Notes: a model not told the origin generated them from the sequence alone. A DNA stretch of 64,000 nucleotides from Desulfogranum mediterraneum DSM 13871 (GCF_000429965.1 NZ_AUCW01000023.1:27970-91969), one strand, 5' to 3'; shown: positions 1-9,298, counted from the first letter of the stretch. Made by a program: numbers and translations.

Positions 1-157
1 CTACCTTGCAGGCAGGATCGGCCGCTGTCAGATCGAACATTACCTCAAACCCGCCCTGATCCTGATGTACCTGGGGATGCTGCCGGTTGTCCTCTTGGTG
101 ACCTACTGGCCGGGCTTGTCGCTCTTTCTGCCGACCCTGTTCGGTTATGTAAAATAA
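1..157 (+). CDS. dctM: TRAP transporter large permease (DctM), C-terminal fragment
   Basis: This is the last 51 codons of a gene that begins left of the window; the frame opens at base 2 and stops with TAA at 155-157. The visible end is hydrophobic (a final membrane segment rich in Leu, Val and Met) and finishes with WPGLSLFLPTLFGYVK. The complete DctM at 12332-13636 ends almost identically (WPSLSLFFPGLFGY), which is how I recognise it. The family forms the 12-helix transport subunit of tripartite ATP-independent periplasmic transporters. It is a paralogue of, not a duplicate of, the second copy. Its partners would be upstream, outside the window. Confidence 0.8.
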   Translation, partial: YLAGRIGRCQIEHYLKPALILMYLGMLPVVLLVTYWPGLSLFLPTLFGYVK

Positions 158-415
158 GGGGATTGGGATCACTGGGGAGTCAGAGGCGCAGGGAAGACGG
201 GCGAGAGAGGGTACATCTTTCTGCCTCGAGCCGAGGAGACTGCTTTTTTTACCCCTTTGGGTGAATCTCAAGCAGTCCCCTTGCATCGCCTCGATAGCTG
301 CTGTTTCTGCTCTGGCGGAGTTTGAGTGGTAATCAGATTATATTTTGCCGGTGCCCCGGGCAGATTGCCGCCTCCACGGCAGCGGTAAAAATGAGCATGT
401 CCAAGGAGAAGACAG

Positions 416-1666
416 ATGAAGAGACTCGGTATCACCTTTTGCGGCTGTATCTTTGCCCTATCCGTAGCAGGCAACAGCTTTGCTCAGGATGTTAAGGTCG
501 GAACACTTTTTGATCACAGCGGTGCCCTTCAGGACTGGGGGGAGAGACACCAGAATGCAGCTGAGCTGGCGGCCGAACAGCTGAACAGGGCCGGCTGGAC
601 CATCTCTCTGGTGCATGGAGACAGTCAGTCCTCTGCCGAGGCCGCCAAAAAGGCGGCTCTCCGGCTCGTTGAAGAGGATAAGGTCCTGGCAATCCTGGGA
701 TCATCATCCAGCGGGGTCGTCGTCCCGGTGGCGGAGTCGGTTACCATTCCCCATGGGATCCTGATGATCTCACCCGGAGCCACCGCTCCCTATATATCAA
801 CGCTGCAGGATGACCAGGGAAAAGATCTGCTCTTCCGTACCTGTCCGTCGGACAAGCTCCAGGGCGTGGTCCTCGGCAAATTGGCGGCCGGCCTCTACTC
901 CACCGCCTCCATTCTCTATGTGGACAACCCCTACGGCCAGGGACTGGCCAGACAGTTCCAGCACTCCTTTGAGAAACGCGGCGGCCTGGCCACCATGGTC
1001 CCCCACGGTGAGGAGGTGGCCTCGTCCTATGTCAGTGAACTTCGCAGTGCCTTTTCTCGAAAGTACGGCTCCAAACCCATGCTTGCAGGCAAGTTTGATG
1101 TGCTCTGCGCCTTCAGTTATCCGGAACATGCCAAGATCTATATCAAGGAAGGCATAGAGGTCTTCCACGGTAAGAATTTCCTCTTTAGCGACGGCACCAA
1201 ATCCGAAAAACTGATCCAGGAAGTAGGGGCGGACAAGCTGGAAGGTATGATGGGGACGGCACCGGGAGGCGGCTCCGGCTCCGGCTTTGAAAAGTTTAAG
1301 GCCTTTTATACCGTAAAGTATGCCGATTTCCCTGCAAGTCCGTTTATTGCAAACGCCTACGATGCCGCCGCCCTGGTGGGGCTGGCCTCCTACGCTGTTC
1401 AGGCAAAGGGACAGGAACTGAGCTCGCAGAGTATCAGGGATCAGTTGCGGGAGGTGGCCAATCCTCCGGGTATTTTTGTCGGTCCGGGTGAATTCGAAAC
1501 AGCCTTCAGGCTTCTTGATATGGGGAAAGCCATTAACTACGAAGGCGCCTCCGGTAATGTTGATTTTGACAGCAACGGCGACGTGGTAACCCCGATCGAG
1601 GTGTGGAAGATAGAAAATGGAAAAATAGTCACCTTCCGGATCGAATCGCAGATTCCGGAGGAGTAG
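416..1666 (+). CDS. ABC-type branched-chain amino acid/amide substrate-binding protein
   Basis: A 416-residue periplasmic binding protein of the Leu/Ile/Val-binding (Peripla_BP_6) type. Residues 1-23 form a signal peptide ending at SFA-QD; the mature part starts with the family-typical KVGTLFDHSGALQDWG block and carries the SSSSGVVVPVAE ligand-loop region near residue 100. Length fits the family. The start is fixed by AAGGAG eight bases upstream. No ABC permease or ATPase genes follow; the gene lies between a TRAP permease end and a TyrR-like regulator, so it may serve as an orphan binding protein for a transporter elsewhere or as a ligand sensor. The substrate is probably an amino acid or amide (inference from family). 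Confidence 0.88.
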   Translation: MKRLGITFCGCIFALSVAGNSFAQDVKVGTLFDHSGALQDWGERHQNAAELAAEQLNRAGWTISLVHGDSQSSAEAAKKAALRLVEEDKVLAILGSSSSGVVVPVAESVTIPHGILMISPGATAPYISTLQDDQGKDLLFRTCPSDKLQGVVLGKLAAGLYSTASILYVDNPYGQGLARQFQHSFEKRGGLATMVPHGEEVASSYVSELRSAFSRKYGSKPMLAGKFDVLCAFSYPEHAKIYIKEGIEVFHGKNFLFSDGTKSEKLIQEVGADKLEGMMGTAPGGGSGSGFEKFKAFYTVKYADFPASPFIANAYDAAALVGLASYAVQAKGQELSSQSIRDQLREVANPPGIFVGPGEFETAFRLLDMGKAINYEGASGNVDFDSNGDVVTPIEVWKIENGKIVTFRIESQIPEE

Positions 1667-1712
1667 CCCTGCTGGCCCTGCCTGGCCTCCCTTGCCCGGG
1701 GCGAAGGTAGGG

Positions 1713-1740
1713 CCCGGGCCCCGGATGAACGGGGCCCGGG
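1713..1740 (+). terminator. GC-only hairpin after the binding-protein gene
   Basis: An 11-bp perfect inverted repeat made only of G and C (1713-1723 with 1730-1740) closes on a six-base loop, 46 bases after the stop codon. There is no T-run immediately after it, so it may be a factor-assisted terminator or an mRNA 3' stabiliser rather than a classical intrinsic terminator. Confidence 0.5.
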
Positions 1741-1810
1741 GGGGCCTGGTTCTTCTCCAGCTTTTGCCAACAGCAGGGAGAAGAGGTATCATGGTGATGG
1801 CAGGGGGGGT

Positions 1811-1838
1811 GATCGAAATATCTATTTCAAGGTACCCT
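1811..1838 (+). repeat. Truncated right end of the MITE-like repeat
   Basis: The 28 bases from GATCGAAA to TTCAAGGTACCCT match the right end of the 142-bp repeat found whole at 20622-20763 and 25669-25810. The left part of the element is missing here. It lies between the binding-protein gene and the TyrR-like regulator. Confidence 0.6.
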
Positions 1839-1930
1839 CAAGGGACATACAATCCAGCAGACAGAGGCACCGGGAGTTTTCGGGCCTGCCCGGAAGGAGC
1901 GCACTGCCAGAACATAACCAGGTGGGACTC

Positions 1931-3550
1931 GTGACCGAAAACCCCAAATTTAAGCTTCTTTTTGATGATCGCGTTGGCATCGTTTTTGATATAGCCGGCC
2001 TGATGGCCCGGCAGGGGCTGAATATCATAGCCATGGAGGTGGAGCAAAAAGGGAGCTTTGCTCAAGTCTCTCTTGAGATAGAGCGACCCCAGACCCTTGA
2101 ACTGGAATCACTGCGGCGTCTGTTTGCAAGCCTTCCCGGGATCAAGAGCGAGAGAGTCGTGGGGTTGTTGCCCCGGGAAATACGGCAAAAGTGGTTTCGG
2201 ACCCTCTTTGACGGCATGAGCGAGGGCATCATCTCCATCGATGCAAAAGGCGTCATCAACACCATCAACGCGGTCGCCTGTCAAATCCTGGGGCAGGTCT
2301 ACGACGAGATCATTGGCCACCACATCAGTGAACTGAGTCCCAAGGACTCCATCCTGCTGGAATGCATCGAGAAAAAGATCCCGATCAGCAGGAGAAAGAT
2401 GATCGTTACAGATACCGGCAGAGTCGAATTCTACGGATCCGCCAAACTGATTAACGACTCACAGGGCAATCTGGTCGGTGCCGTCCTCCTGATGAAGGAT
2501 ATCAGAGAGGTCAGGAAGATGGTCGATGCCGTCTCAACCCCGCTGGCGCTCACCTTTGACGATTTTATCGGCCAGAGTCCGGCTATTAAAAACCTTATTA
2601 CCTTTGCCAGGAAGATTGCCAATACCGGTGCCATTGTTTCCATCACCGGCGAAAGCGGTACAGGCAAGGAACTCTTTGCCAAGGCCCTGCATTATGAAAG
2701 CGGCAGAACCGGGCCGTTTATTCCCATTAACTGTGCTGCCCTGCCGGAAGCGCTCATTGAAAGCGAACTTTTCGGTCACGTTGACGGCGCCTTCACCGGA
2801 GCGAGGGCAAAGGGGAAGCCGGGCCTGTTTGAGGCTGCCGGCGATGGTACCATCTTTCTCGATGAGATCGGCGACATGCCCCCGGGAACACAGGCCAAAA
2901 TACTCAGGGTACTCCAGGAGGGCTTTATCCGGCGTATCGGCGGTGTTCAGGAGATTCCGGTGAATGCCCGGGTGATCACGGCCACCAACAAGAATCTTTG
3001 GGAGATGACGCAGCAGAACAAGTTTCGTGAGGATCTCTTTTACCGCATCAATGTATTCAACATTCTGATACCACCCTTGCGGGAACGGCTGATGGACATC
3101 CCTCCCCTGGCAACCGATTTTCTTCACCAGTTCAACCGCAAGTTGTCCAAGGCAGATCAGACCATTAACAAGGGGGCCATGGCCAAACTCTACAACCACT
3201 CTTGGCCCGGCAATGTCCGGGAATTGAAAAATGTGATCGAGCGAGCCGCCGTTCTCAGCGACGGCGAGGACATCGCGGTGGATGCGATCCTTCTCAGCCA
3301 TGAGGCTGCAGATCCAGGTTGTCCTGAGTCAGTCCCCGGCATTAGCGGCAACAACAATTCGCTGAAAGAACAGGTGGGTTCCTATGAGGTGGCGATTTTA
3401 CTCGATACCCTCAATGCAACCCCCAGTATTCGTGAGGCTGCCCGACAGCTTGGGGTCTCACACACCGGGCTTCTTAAAAAAATTAAGAAATACCAACTCC
3501 ACGGTGGCAGCAACAAGAACCAGTGGAGCAAGAATAAGCCGAGAGCATAA
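1931..3550 (+). CDS. TyrR-like sigma-54 activator (ACT-PAS-AAA+-HTH)
   Basis: A 539-residue cytoplasmic transcription activator. Residues 1-75 look like an ACT domain (small-molecule, usually amino-acid, binding), about 88-195 a PAS domain, about 210-440 the sigma-54 AAA+ domain with Walker A GESGTGKE (240-247) and an intact GAFTGA loop (286-291), and the last 45 residues a TyrR-type helix-turn-helix. E. coli TyrR lacks GAFTGA, so this relative should be able to open sigma-54 promoters. I chose GTG at 1931 because AGGTGG lies five bases upstream; an in-frame GTG at 1922 has no ribosome site. It probably senses an aromatic or other amino acid. Likely target genes are the neighbouring transport genes (inference). 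Confidence 0.85.
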   Translation: MTENPKFKLLFDDRVGIVFDIAGLMARQGLNIIAMEVEQKGSFAQVSLEIERPQTLELESLRRLFASLPGIKSERVVGLLPREIRQKWFRTLFDGMSEGIISIDAKGVINTINAVACQILGQVYDEIIGHHISELSPKDSILLECIEKKIPISRRKMIVTDTGRVEFYGSAKLINDSQGNLVGAVLLMKDIREVRKMVDAVSTPLALTFDDFIGQSPAIKNLITFARKIANTGAIVSITGESGTGKELFAKALHYESGRTGPFIPINCAALPEALIESELFGHVDGAFTGARAKGKPGLFEAAGDGTIFLDEIGDMPPGTQAKILRVLQEGFIRRIGGVQEIPVNARVITATNKNLWEMTQQNKFREDLFYRINVFNILIPPLRERLMDIPPLATDFLHQFNRKLSKADQTINKGAMAKLYNHSWPGNVRELKNVIERAAVLSDGEDIAVDAILLSHEAADPGCPESVPGISGNNNSLKEQVGSYEVAILLDTLNATPSIREAARQLGVSHTGLLKKIKKYQLHGGSNKNQWSKNKPRA

Positions 3551-3957
3551 AGGCTCAGCTGTTCAGGATGTACTGAAATCCCCCTGCAAGGTTGAAGAGC
3601 CTTTTCAACGCCCCCCCCCTCCTTCCCCCTGATAGTAGCCACTACCCAGAAAAGAGTGAGGTAGCTAAAAGCAGATCCCCCCTTGCAGTTTTTCAGGAAT
3701 TGATCCTGACACCAGGCTGCTCCCCCTTCTTCATGATCTCCTGTGACAGCTGTTGTCCGAAATTCCGGAATGTTGGAATGGAGGTGTTGCTTTTTCTGGA
3801 AAATGCAGGGTGACCAATGGAGCTCCTGTGCTAGTGATTTGTTATTATGCAATATTTTGTAATTTTTTGGTTGGGTCGTAATTTGCATAGTTTATTGTAA
3901 CAGCCAAGTTGAGCGTTTTACGTCTTTTGCCAAGAAACCTGAGACAGGGGGTTGCTT
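3551..3957 (+). other. Intergenic region ahead of the PEP-CTERM gene
   Basis: No credible gene. It contains a C-tract near 3609, an A/T-rich stretch from about 3835 on and the sigma-54-type promoter listed separately at 3872-3887. No clear terminator follows the TyrR-like gene; only a weak GGCTC/GAGCC pairing is seen near 3552-3603. Confidence 0.6.
3872..3887 (+). promoter_or_regulatory. Sigma-54 (-24/-12) promoter of the PEP-CTERM gene
   Basis: TGGGTCGTAATTTGCA matches the consensus TGGCACRNNNNTTGCW at 14 of 16 positions, with the obligatory GG-N10-GC spacing, 70 bases ahead of the start codon at 3958. Sigma-54 promoters, with PrsK/PrsR-type control, are known for PEP-CTERM genes in other species, which supports the assignment. 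Confidence 0.7.
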
Positions 3958-4650
3958 ATGAAGAGACTAAAGCTTGTTTCTGTAGGGGCTGTTGGGTCCA
4001 TCCTATTCACTCTTGCTGTAGCTCAGGCTGGATTAATAGGGGTAAGCGGGCCTCTGAGCTCTAAAGGAAATGCGGCCCAAATCATCTCTGCACCGGATAA
4101 TGTTCTTGACGATGCAAGTTATGGTGGGGAAGAGAATAACGCCATGCAGGGCTTTGACGAAGCCCAGGGCGTGCGCACAGTAATGGATTATCTCGTCGAT
4201 GGCGGTGTCGTTGCTGCCGGGACCCTTGTTGCCAGCCACATGATCTTTCTTAATTCACCCAGCAGGGAGAGGGTCACCCACAATGATGTTGAGTGGACCT
4301 TTGACGGGGAGATACTTGGTGTTATGTCGGATACATGGGGAGTCTATGAGGCTTCCTCCACCTGGCAGCTGGGTGCATTCGGCACAGACTATACCGGTGC
4401 CTTCGGTACTCCGGCCGGGCAGGTTCCCTCGTTCAGATATCGTGGCTTTGAGGGGGGAGATGGCTACAGCTTTTTGAGCAATGTCCTGACTGTCTCCATG
4501 ACCGTGACAGAGCCGGGTGACTGGATTAGAGTGCTTACCCGTAGCGCCAACGATGAGCAGAGACCCGTACCCGAACCCCGCACCATGCTCCTCTTAGGGG
4601 CAGGGCTTGCCGGACTTGCCTCCCTATCCAGAAGGTCTAAGTCTAAATAA
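3958..4650 (+). CDS. PEP-CTERM sorting domain protein
   Basis: A 230-residue exported protein. Residues 1-24 are a signal peptide (MKRLKLVSVGAVGSILFTLA then AQA). The C-terminus has the full tripartite sorting signal: a VPEP motif, the hydrophobic stretch TMLLLGAGLAGLASL and an Arg/Lys-rich tail. Such proteins are cut by exosortase and delivered to the surface, commonly in exopolysaccharide-producing bacteria. The middle part is Gly/Asp-rich and I cannot assign a fold. ATG at 3958 follows a purine-rich AGGGGG; an in-frame TTG lies six bases earlier. The gene stands alone between its own sigma-54 promoter and a strong terminator. No exosortase gene is in the window. Confidence 0.9.
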   Translation: MKRLKLVSVGAVGSILFTLAVAQAGLIGVSGPLSSKGNAAQIISAPDNVLDDASYGGEENNAMQGFDEAQGVRTVMDYLVDGGVVAAGTLVASHMIFLNSPSRERVTHNDVEWTFDGEILGVMSDTWGVYEASSTWQLGAFGTDYTGAFGTPAGQVPSFRYRGFEGGDGYSFLSNVLTVSMTVTEPGDWIRVLTRSANDEQRPVPEPRTMLLLGAGLAGLASLSRRSKSK

Positions 4651-4676
4651 CTTCATAATACCGTAATTCTCTTTGG

Positions 4677-4703
4677 CAGGGTCCTCTAGGGCCCTGTTTT
4701 TTT
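4677..4703 (+). terminator. Intrinsic terminator of the PEP-CTERM gene
   Basis: CAGGGTCCT pairs with AGGGCCCTG (one G-T wobble) around a very short loop and is followed directly by seven T residues, 26 bases after the stop codon. Confidence 0.85.
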
Positions 4704-5405
4704 GTTCCCGCGTCTTTCCCGCCGGGCTCTGCACCCCCTTGCCAGCACCTGCCTTTCCCATGACCGAGAGCTTCAGGCTGATGTTTTGGCCCTGCCTCTT
4801 TCACCCTGCTTGCGTCCGGCAGCGGTCAAGGTTGCCCCTGGTTCTTTCTCGGTCTTAAGGGCCTCTTGAATACCTGCTCTTTTGCCCCGACTCGGTGTTG
4901 TTCTTGAAATTATCTTAATATATCAGTTGGATGCATGCTGGAAAGTTCTCTCTTCCCTTGATCCTGGATCATTATTCAAGATCCCCTCAGGAAAAGAGAC
5001 TGCTTCCGTCGCAAGGTATGTCGTTTCTGGATAGGAAAACGGGATGATATCTCTGGGATTCAGAGGGGGCTGTAGTCCTTCTTCGCTGGACGTGTCCTTT
5101 ACCTGTCAGCAGGGGATTACATTTGGAGATTTCATATCGATAGCCTAGGATAAAGGTATGAGGTCTGGTGAAAGGGTTTTGGTACGTTCTGGCTGAACTC
5201 TCCTTGAAACGAGAAGAGAGGCGGGAGTAGCCATTGGTTTTGTATAAAGTAAGGGCATCGCCTGTGACAGGCACGGGCCCGCCTTCCGGCTGACTCTGGG
5301 CTCGCCTTTTTTCTCCCTGATAGAGCAAGGAGAGGAACCGTCAGCGCGGAGTAAGGCCGGACATGGTACCTCAGCCTCCATATCCGCTGTTCTACGTGTG
5401 AGCCT
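4704..5405. other. Long intergenic region, no gene recognised
   Basis: About 700 bases without a convincing coding frame on either strand. The only visible structure is an A/T-rich patch around 4905-4925 (TTGAAATTATCTTAATATAT), which could hold a vegetative promoter but is almost 500 bases from the next gene. Confidence 0.5.
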
Positions 5406-7475
5406 ATGCAGAAGAATATGCAGCCAATAATTGCCTCAGGAGTGGCTCTGCTCTCCCTGGGCTTGATCGTGGTCGTCCTGCTCCTTTGGGGGATCAATGG
5501 GTATATTATTCAGCCCGCCTTTCTTCGCCTGGAAGAGAAGCAGGCTCTTGAGGATGCCGGTCGGGTCAGATCAGCTCTTGATGGCGAAATTGCTAACCTG
5601 GGAACAGTGGCTATCGACTGGGCAAACTGGGACGATACCTATGCCTTTGCCCAGGATCAGAACCCTGACTATGTTCAATCAAACTATCCTGTCCCAGCGA
5701 CTCTCTCCCGGGATAGCAAGGTGGATCTGCTTGCCATCTTTGACAGGAGCGGCCGGCGCCTCCTCCTGGGAAATTATCACCCTGGTGTGAAAAAGCAGCT
5801 TGGGTTGGATATCTTTTCCGGAAGTGTGCCTCCGGTATTCGCCCTCTTGGAACCGCTGCTCAAGGAGAAAAAAGCTGTTGCCGGGCTACTGTCTACCAAC
5901 CATGGGCTGATCATCCTCTCGGCGCATCACATCCTCGATTCAAAGGGCCGGGGGCCCTCCCGTGGTGTCCTGATCATGGGGCGCTTTTTCACGCCGGCAA
6001 GCCTGGCAGCTCTTGCAAAAAGAGTGCAGGTGGAGTGTGATTTCTTCATGGCCGATGGTGGCCGCCTATCTCCGGCAGAACAGGTTCTGTTTAGCCGGTT
6101 ATCTTCATCGTCCACCAGGTTGCGACAAGCGTTTCGGCAGGGTTTTCAGTACCAGATCTATCCCGACATCGCCAACCAGCCGCTGTTGCTGCTTCGCAGT
6201 AAGGCCCGCGGGGAGATTTTAACCATTGGCAAGAGCGTTGCTCGCCTGCTCAACATCAGTCTCTTTCTGGTCTCCTCTGTCCTCCTGGTCTGTTTGCTTA
6301 TTTACAGGGTCAGAATGAAGATTTCAAAAGAGTCTCTGCGAGACAGTGAAGAGCGCTATCGGACACTTTTTGCCAATAAACATACCGTGATGTTGCTGAT
6401 TGACCCGGACACAGGCTCTATTGTCGATGCCAATCCTGCCGCCTGCAGATACTATGGCTGGAGTCTTGAAGCGTTGAAGACGATGTGTATCTCCGATATC
6501 AACACCCTGGCCGGAGATAAGCTCAGCGCAGCGCTGGAGCTGGCCGGTTCAGGAAACTGCAAGAGGTTTGTTTTTAAACATCGGAAGGCCGACGGCAGCA
6601 TCGCTGACGTGGAGGTCTACAGTGATCCCATGGTAATAAACGGAGAGGTGCTTCTCTACTCCATCATACATGACATCACAGAGCGTAAGGAGGCGGAAAA
6701 GAACAGAATCCGTCTTGAACGTCAGCTTCGCCAGGCCCTGAAGGTAGAGAGTCTGGGGCGGATGGCTGCGGCAGTCGCCCATCACTACAACAATCTTCTC
6801 TGTGTGGTCATGGGCAACCTGGAACTGACAAGAGACATCCTCCCGCCTTCCCTCGCTTCAGCCACCACCTTGGCTGAAGCCATGGCTGCAGCCAAGCGCG
6901 CCTCGGAGATCGGTCAACTCATGCTGGCCTACCTGGGACAGACGGATGCAGAGAGGGAGCCTCTCAAGCTTGGCGATGTCTGCGGTCAGTGTCTCTCTGA
7001 TCTGCGGGGCGAGCTGCCGGAGCAGGTAACCCTTGATCTTGCCCTGTCTGCCCCAGATCCGGTGGTACAGGCTAACTCCAGCCAGATCTGTTTACTTGTG
7101 GAAAATCTGGTCACCAATGCCTGTGAGGCCCTGGGGGACCGCTCCGGTGTGATTTCGGTGGCTGTCGGAACCCTTTCTTCGGACGAGGTCTCCGGCAGCC
7201 ATTACTTCCCCGCTGAATTCAAACTCCCCTCCCAGTCAACGGACTATGCCTGTCTGGAAGTGAGCGACACAGGAAGGGGCATAGAGGAAAACGATATCGA
7301 TAAGATCTTTGATCCCTTTTTCTCGACCAAGTTTACCGGTCGAGGCCTGGGGCTTCCCCTTGTACTGGGTGCCATGAAATCTTATGGTGGCCTCGTCAGC
7401 GTGGAGAGTGTGCCTGATCAGGGGAGTCGTTTCAGGGTACTTCTACCCATCCTGGCGTTAGGCGTGCAAGGATAG
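5406..7475 (+). CDS. CHASE4-PAS membrane sensor histidine kinase
   Basis: A 689-residue two-component sensor. A first membrane helix (about 10-32) and a second (about 276-300) bracket a roughly 240-residue extracytoplasmic domain of CHASE4 type, recognised from DWANWDDTYAFAQD. A PAS domain follows (about 310-425), then a dimerisation helix with the phospho-acceptor in AVAHHYNNLL and an ATPase domain with N-box (ENLVTNACEAL), DTGRGI and GRGLGLPL motifs. All catalytic elements are present. No response regulator is adjacent, so its partner is unknown. The ligand is unknown. The start at 5406 has a poor ribosome site, but an in-frame stop lies just upstream. Confidence 0.88.
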   Translation: MQKNMQPIIASGVALLSLGLIVVVLLLWGINGYIIQPAFLRLEEKQALEDAGRVRSALDGEIANLGTVAIDWANWDDTYAFAQDQNPDYVQSNYPVPATLSRDSKVDLLAIFDRSGRRLLLGNYHPGVKKQLGLDIFSGSVPPVFALLEPLLKEKKAVAGLLSTNHGLIILSAHHILDSKGRGPSRGVLIMGRFFTPASLAALAKRVQVECDFFMADGGRLSPAEQVLFSRLSSSSTRLRQAFRQGFQYQIYPDIANQPLLLLRSKARGEILTIGKSVARLLNISLFLVSSVLLVCLLIYRVRMKISKESLRDSEERYRTLFANKHTVMLLIDPDTGSIVDANPAACRYYGWSLEALKTMCISDINTLAGDKLSAALELAGSGNCKRFVFKHRKADGSIADVEVYSDPMVINGEVLLYSIIHDITERKEAEKNRIRLERQLRQALKVESLGRMAAAVAHHYNNLLCVVMGNLELTRDILPPSLASATTLAEAMAAAKRASEIGQLMLAYLGQTDAEREPLKLGDVCGQCLSDLRGELPEQVTLDLALSAPDPVVQANSSQICLLVENLVTNACEALGDRSGVISVAVGTLSSDEVSGSHYFPAEFKLPSQSTDYACLEVSDTGRGIEENDIDKIFDPFFSTKFTGRGLGLPLVLGAMKSYGGLVSVESVPDQGSRFRVLLPILALGVQG

Positions 7476-7944
7476 GCGCTATCCCGATCTTCCCAGGCAT
7501 CCGCTGCAGGGGATCTCCCCGCTCTGTCAGTTTTTTTTTGGTTGTCCTGGTCTCTGGATCCCGGCGCGCAGAGGAGGTGGGAGATTCTGCGTCGATGGGC
7601 CAAGGTGTGCTGGAGGGCAGTGGATTTTTTTTCGGTAGAGCCGCTTGGTCGATCGGTACTGACAGCCCATAACAGGGTTTCAGGTCCAAAAATCTGCTTT
7701 TTAACGATATAATCCTTTTGGATCAAGCCCTTGGCCTGGTCTGCCCCCGCCGTCTGTTTTCCGGCCGCTGCGCGGTTCCCCTTGTACGGCCCTTCAAGCT
7801 GGTCTCTTCTTATACAGCTCCCTGTTTTTTGGCCTAAAGCTTTTTCTTGCTTCTGCCGATCAACGATAAGGGAGTGGTGTGTATCCAGGGAAGGGTATGC
7901 GGCTCCCCTTCAATTCGCTCAGCTGATTCCACGGAGGGTGTCCC
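7476..7944. other. Intergenic region, nothing recognised
   Basis: Between the kinase and the next gene there are 469 bases with several T-runs (near 7530 and 7625) but no convincing hairpin terminator, RNA gene or coding frame. Confidence 0.5.
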
Positions 7945-8994
7945 ATGATTATCGCTGATTCTTCCATTTCCCTGCAGAGTAACCATAACCTGGTGGAAAA
8001 ATACAGCCATCACCAGTCGTTGACGGTCTGGACGGATGAGGCCAGGGAGGAGGCAGGGGGCACCGCTCCCAAGACGCTCTTTAGCGGGGATGCCGTATCC
8101 TTATCCCAGCAGGAGCTCTCTGCGGAGCTCAGGCAGGTGAAGGTTGAACAGGCCCCTGCAGAGCTTACCCCCATCGAAGATCTCAATGTCCGGATATTGA
8201 AGGCCCTGTTTGAAAAACTCTTTGGCAAGAAGATCCGCCTTCCCCATCTCGGAGATCTCGCAGAGATCCATGGCCAACAGCAGGAAGCCGAGGCAGCGTT
8301 TGCCCCTGGAGCAGAGAACCCGGCGGCAGGTTGGGGGCTTATCTATCACGAGTACAGTTCCTACCATGAGGCTGAGCAGCTTGAGTTCGCAGCCCAGGGG
8401 ATCATCCAGACAGCAGATGGCAGAGAACTGGAGGTTGAGCTCAGCCTGAATATGAGCAGAGAGTTTTATACGGAGCAGGAACGCTCTGTGGCCATGGGCG
8501 ATGCCCTCAAGGATCCTCTGGTTGTCAACTTCTCCGGTGAAGCCGCCGAGTTGACCCAGAGCAAGTTCTCCTTTGACATCGATGCCGACGGGATGAAGGA
8601 TCAGATCAGCTTTGTCGGACCGCGCTCCGGATTTCTTGCCCTGGACAGCAATGGCGACGGAGAAATCAACGATGGCACAGAACTTTTCGGGGCGGTCAGC
8701 GGGGACGGCTTTGCTGAACTCTCCGCCCATGATGCTGACGCCAACGGCTGGATCGACGAGGGTGATGCCATCTTTTCGCGGCTGCGTATCTGGACCAAGG
8801 ACGCCCAGGGGCAGGATCAACTCTTTGCCCTGGGGCAAAAGGGGATCGGCGCCCTCTACCTGGGGAACATCGCCAGCCCCTTCTCCATCACCACAGAGTC
8901 CAATCAACTCCAGGGGCAGCTGCGCTCCAGCGGCATATTTCTCCACGAGGAGGGAGGGGCAGGGAGCCTGCAGCAACTCGATCTGGTCGTCTAG
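7945..8994 (+). CDS. Protein with paired EF-hand-like Ca-binding loops (RTX-associated domain)
   Basis: A 349-residue protein of unknown function without signal peptide or membrane segment. Residues about 205-310 resemble a domain seen in RTX-type exported proteins and in stand-alone relatives: three Asp-rich loops (DIDADGMKD, DSNGDGEINDGTELFG, DADANGWIDEGD) that look like EF-hand/dockerin calcium sites, followed by FSRLRIWTKD. The N-terminal 200 residues are acidic and I do not recognise them. The start is supported by GGAGGG seven bases upstream. It stands alone. Export by a type I system is conceivable but no such system is nearby. Confidence 0.7.
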   Translation: MIIADSSISLQSNHNLVEKYSHHQSLTVWTDEAREEAGGTAPKTLFSGDAVSLSQQELSAELRQVKVEQAPAELTPIEDLNVRILKALFEKLFGKKIRLPHLGDLAEIHGQQQEAEAAFAPGAENPAAGWGLIYHEYSSYHEAEQLEFAAQGIIQTADGRELEVELSLNMSREFYTEQERSVAMGDALKDPLVVNFSGEAAELTQSKFSFDIDADGMKDQISFVGPRSGFLALDSNGDGEINDGTELFGAVSGDGFAELSAHDADANGWIDEGDAIFSRLRIWTKDAQGQDQLFALGQKGIGALYLGNIASPFSITTESNQLQGQLRSSGIFLHEEGGAGSLQQLDLVV

Positions 8995-9155
8995 GCGTCT
9001 CTGTCCGGGAAAGGGATTTTCGCCCCCGAGGAGCCGGGGCATGGCAGCTGCCCCTCAGATTTCACCCGGGCGCAGCTACATACTCCTTGCGCTCGACCGG
9101 AGCTCTGTTACAATCAGGGCCACCGTCGTCCTGGATGCCCCTTAAACTCCACTAA

Positions 9156-9298
9156 AGGGTACTTTGAAAGAGCAGACGTTTCGATCAAGATCCAAGGTGT
9201 GGGGCATTTTTAGCGCAGGTATATGGTCGATATTCCGAGGCTACAATGTTCACCATAACGCATGGATTGGAAGAGAACGGAATTTTTCAAGGTAGCCC
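9156..9298 (-). repeat. MITE-like repeat, copy A (143 bp)
   Basis: Read on the minus strand it begins GGCTACCTTGAAAAATTCC, shares the internal blocks CTTCCAATC, CTCGGAATATCG and TTGATCGAAA with the copies at 20622 and 25669, and ends TTTCAAAGTACCCT. The ends are imperfect inverted repeats. It fills most of the 331-base gap before the regulator at 9326 and ends only 27 bases from that start codon, so the regulator's leader is largely repeat-derived. Confidence 0.8.

Noticed and set aside
797..1792. 331-codon minus-strand frame over the binding-protein gene
   Set aside because: The plus-strand binding protein has a signal peptide, ribosome site and family motifs; the minus frame has none.
9200..9215. 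Sigma-54-like site inside repeat copy A (TGGGGCATTTTTAGCG)
   Set aside because: Spacing is right but only about 12 of 16 positions match and the block is not conserved in the other repeat copies.
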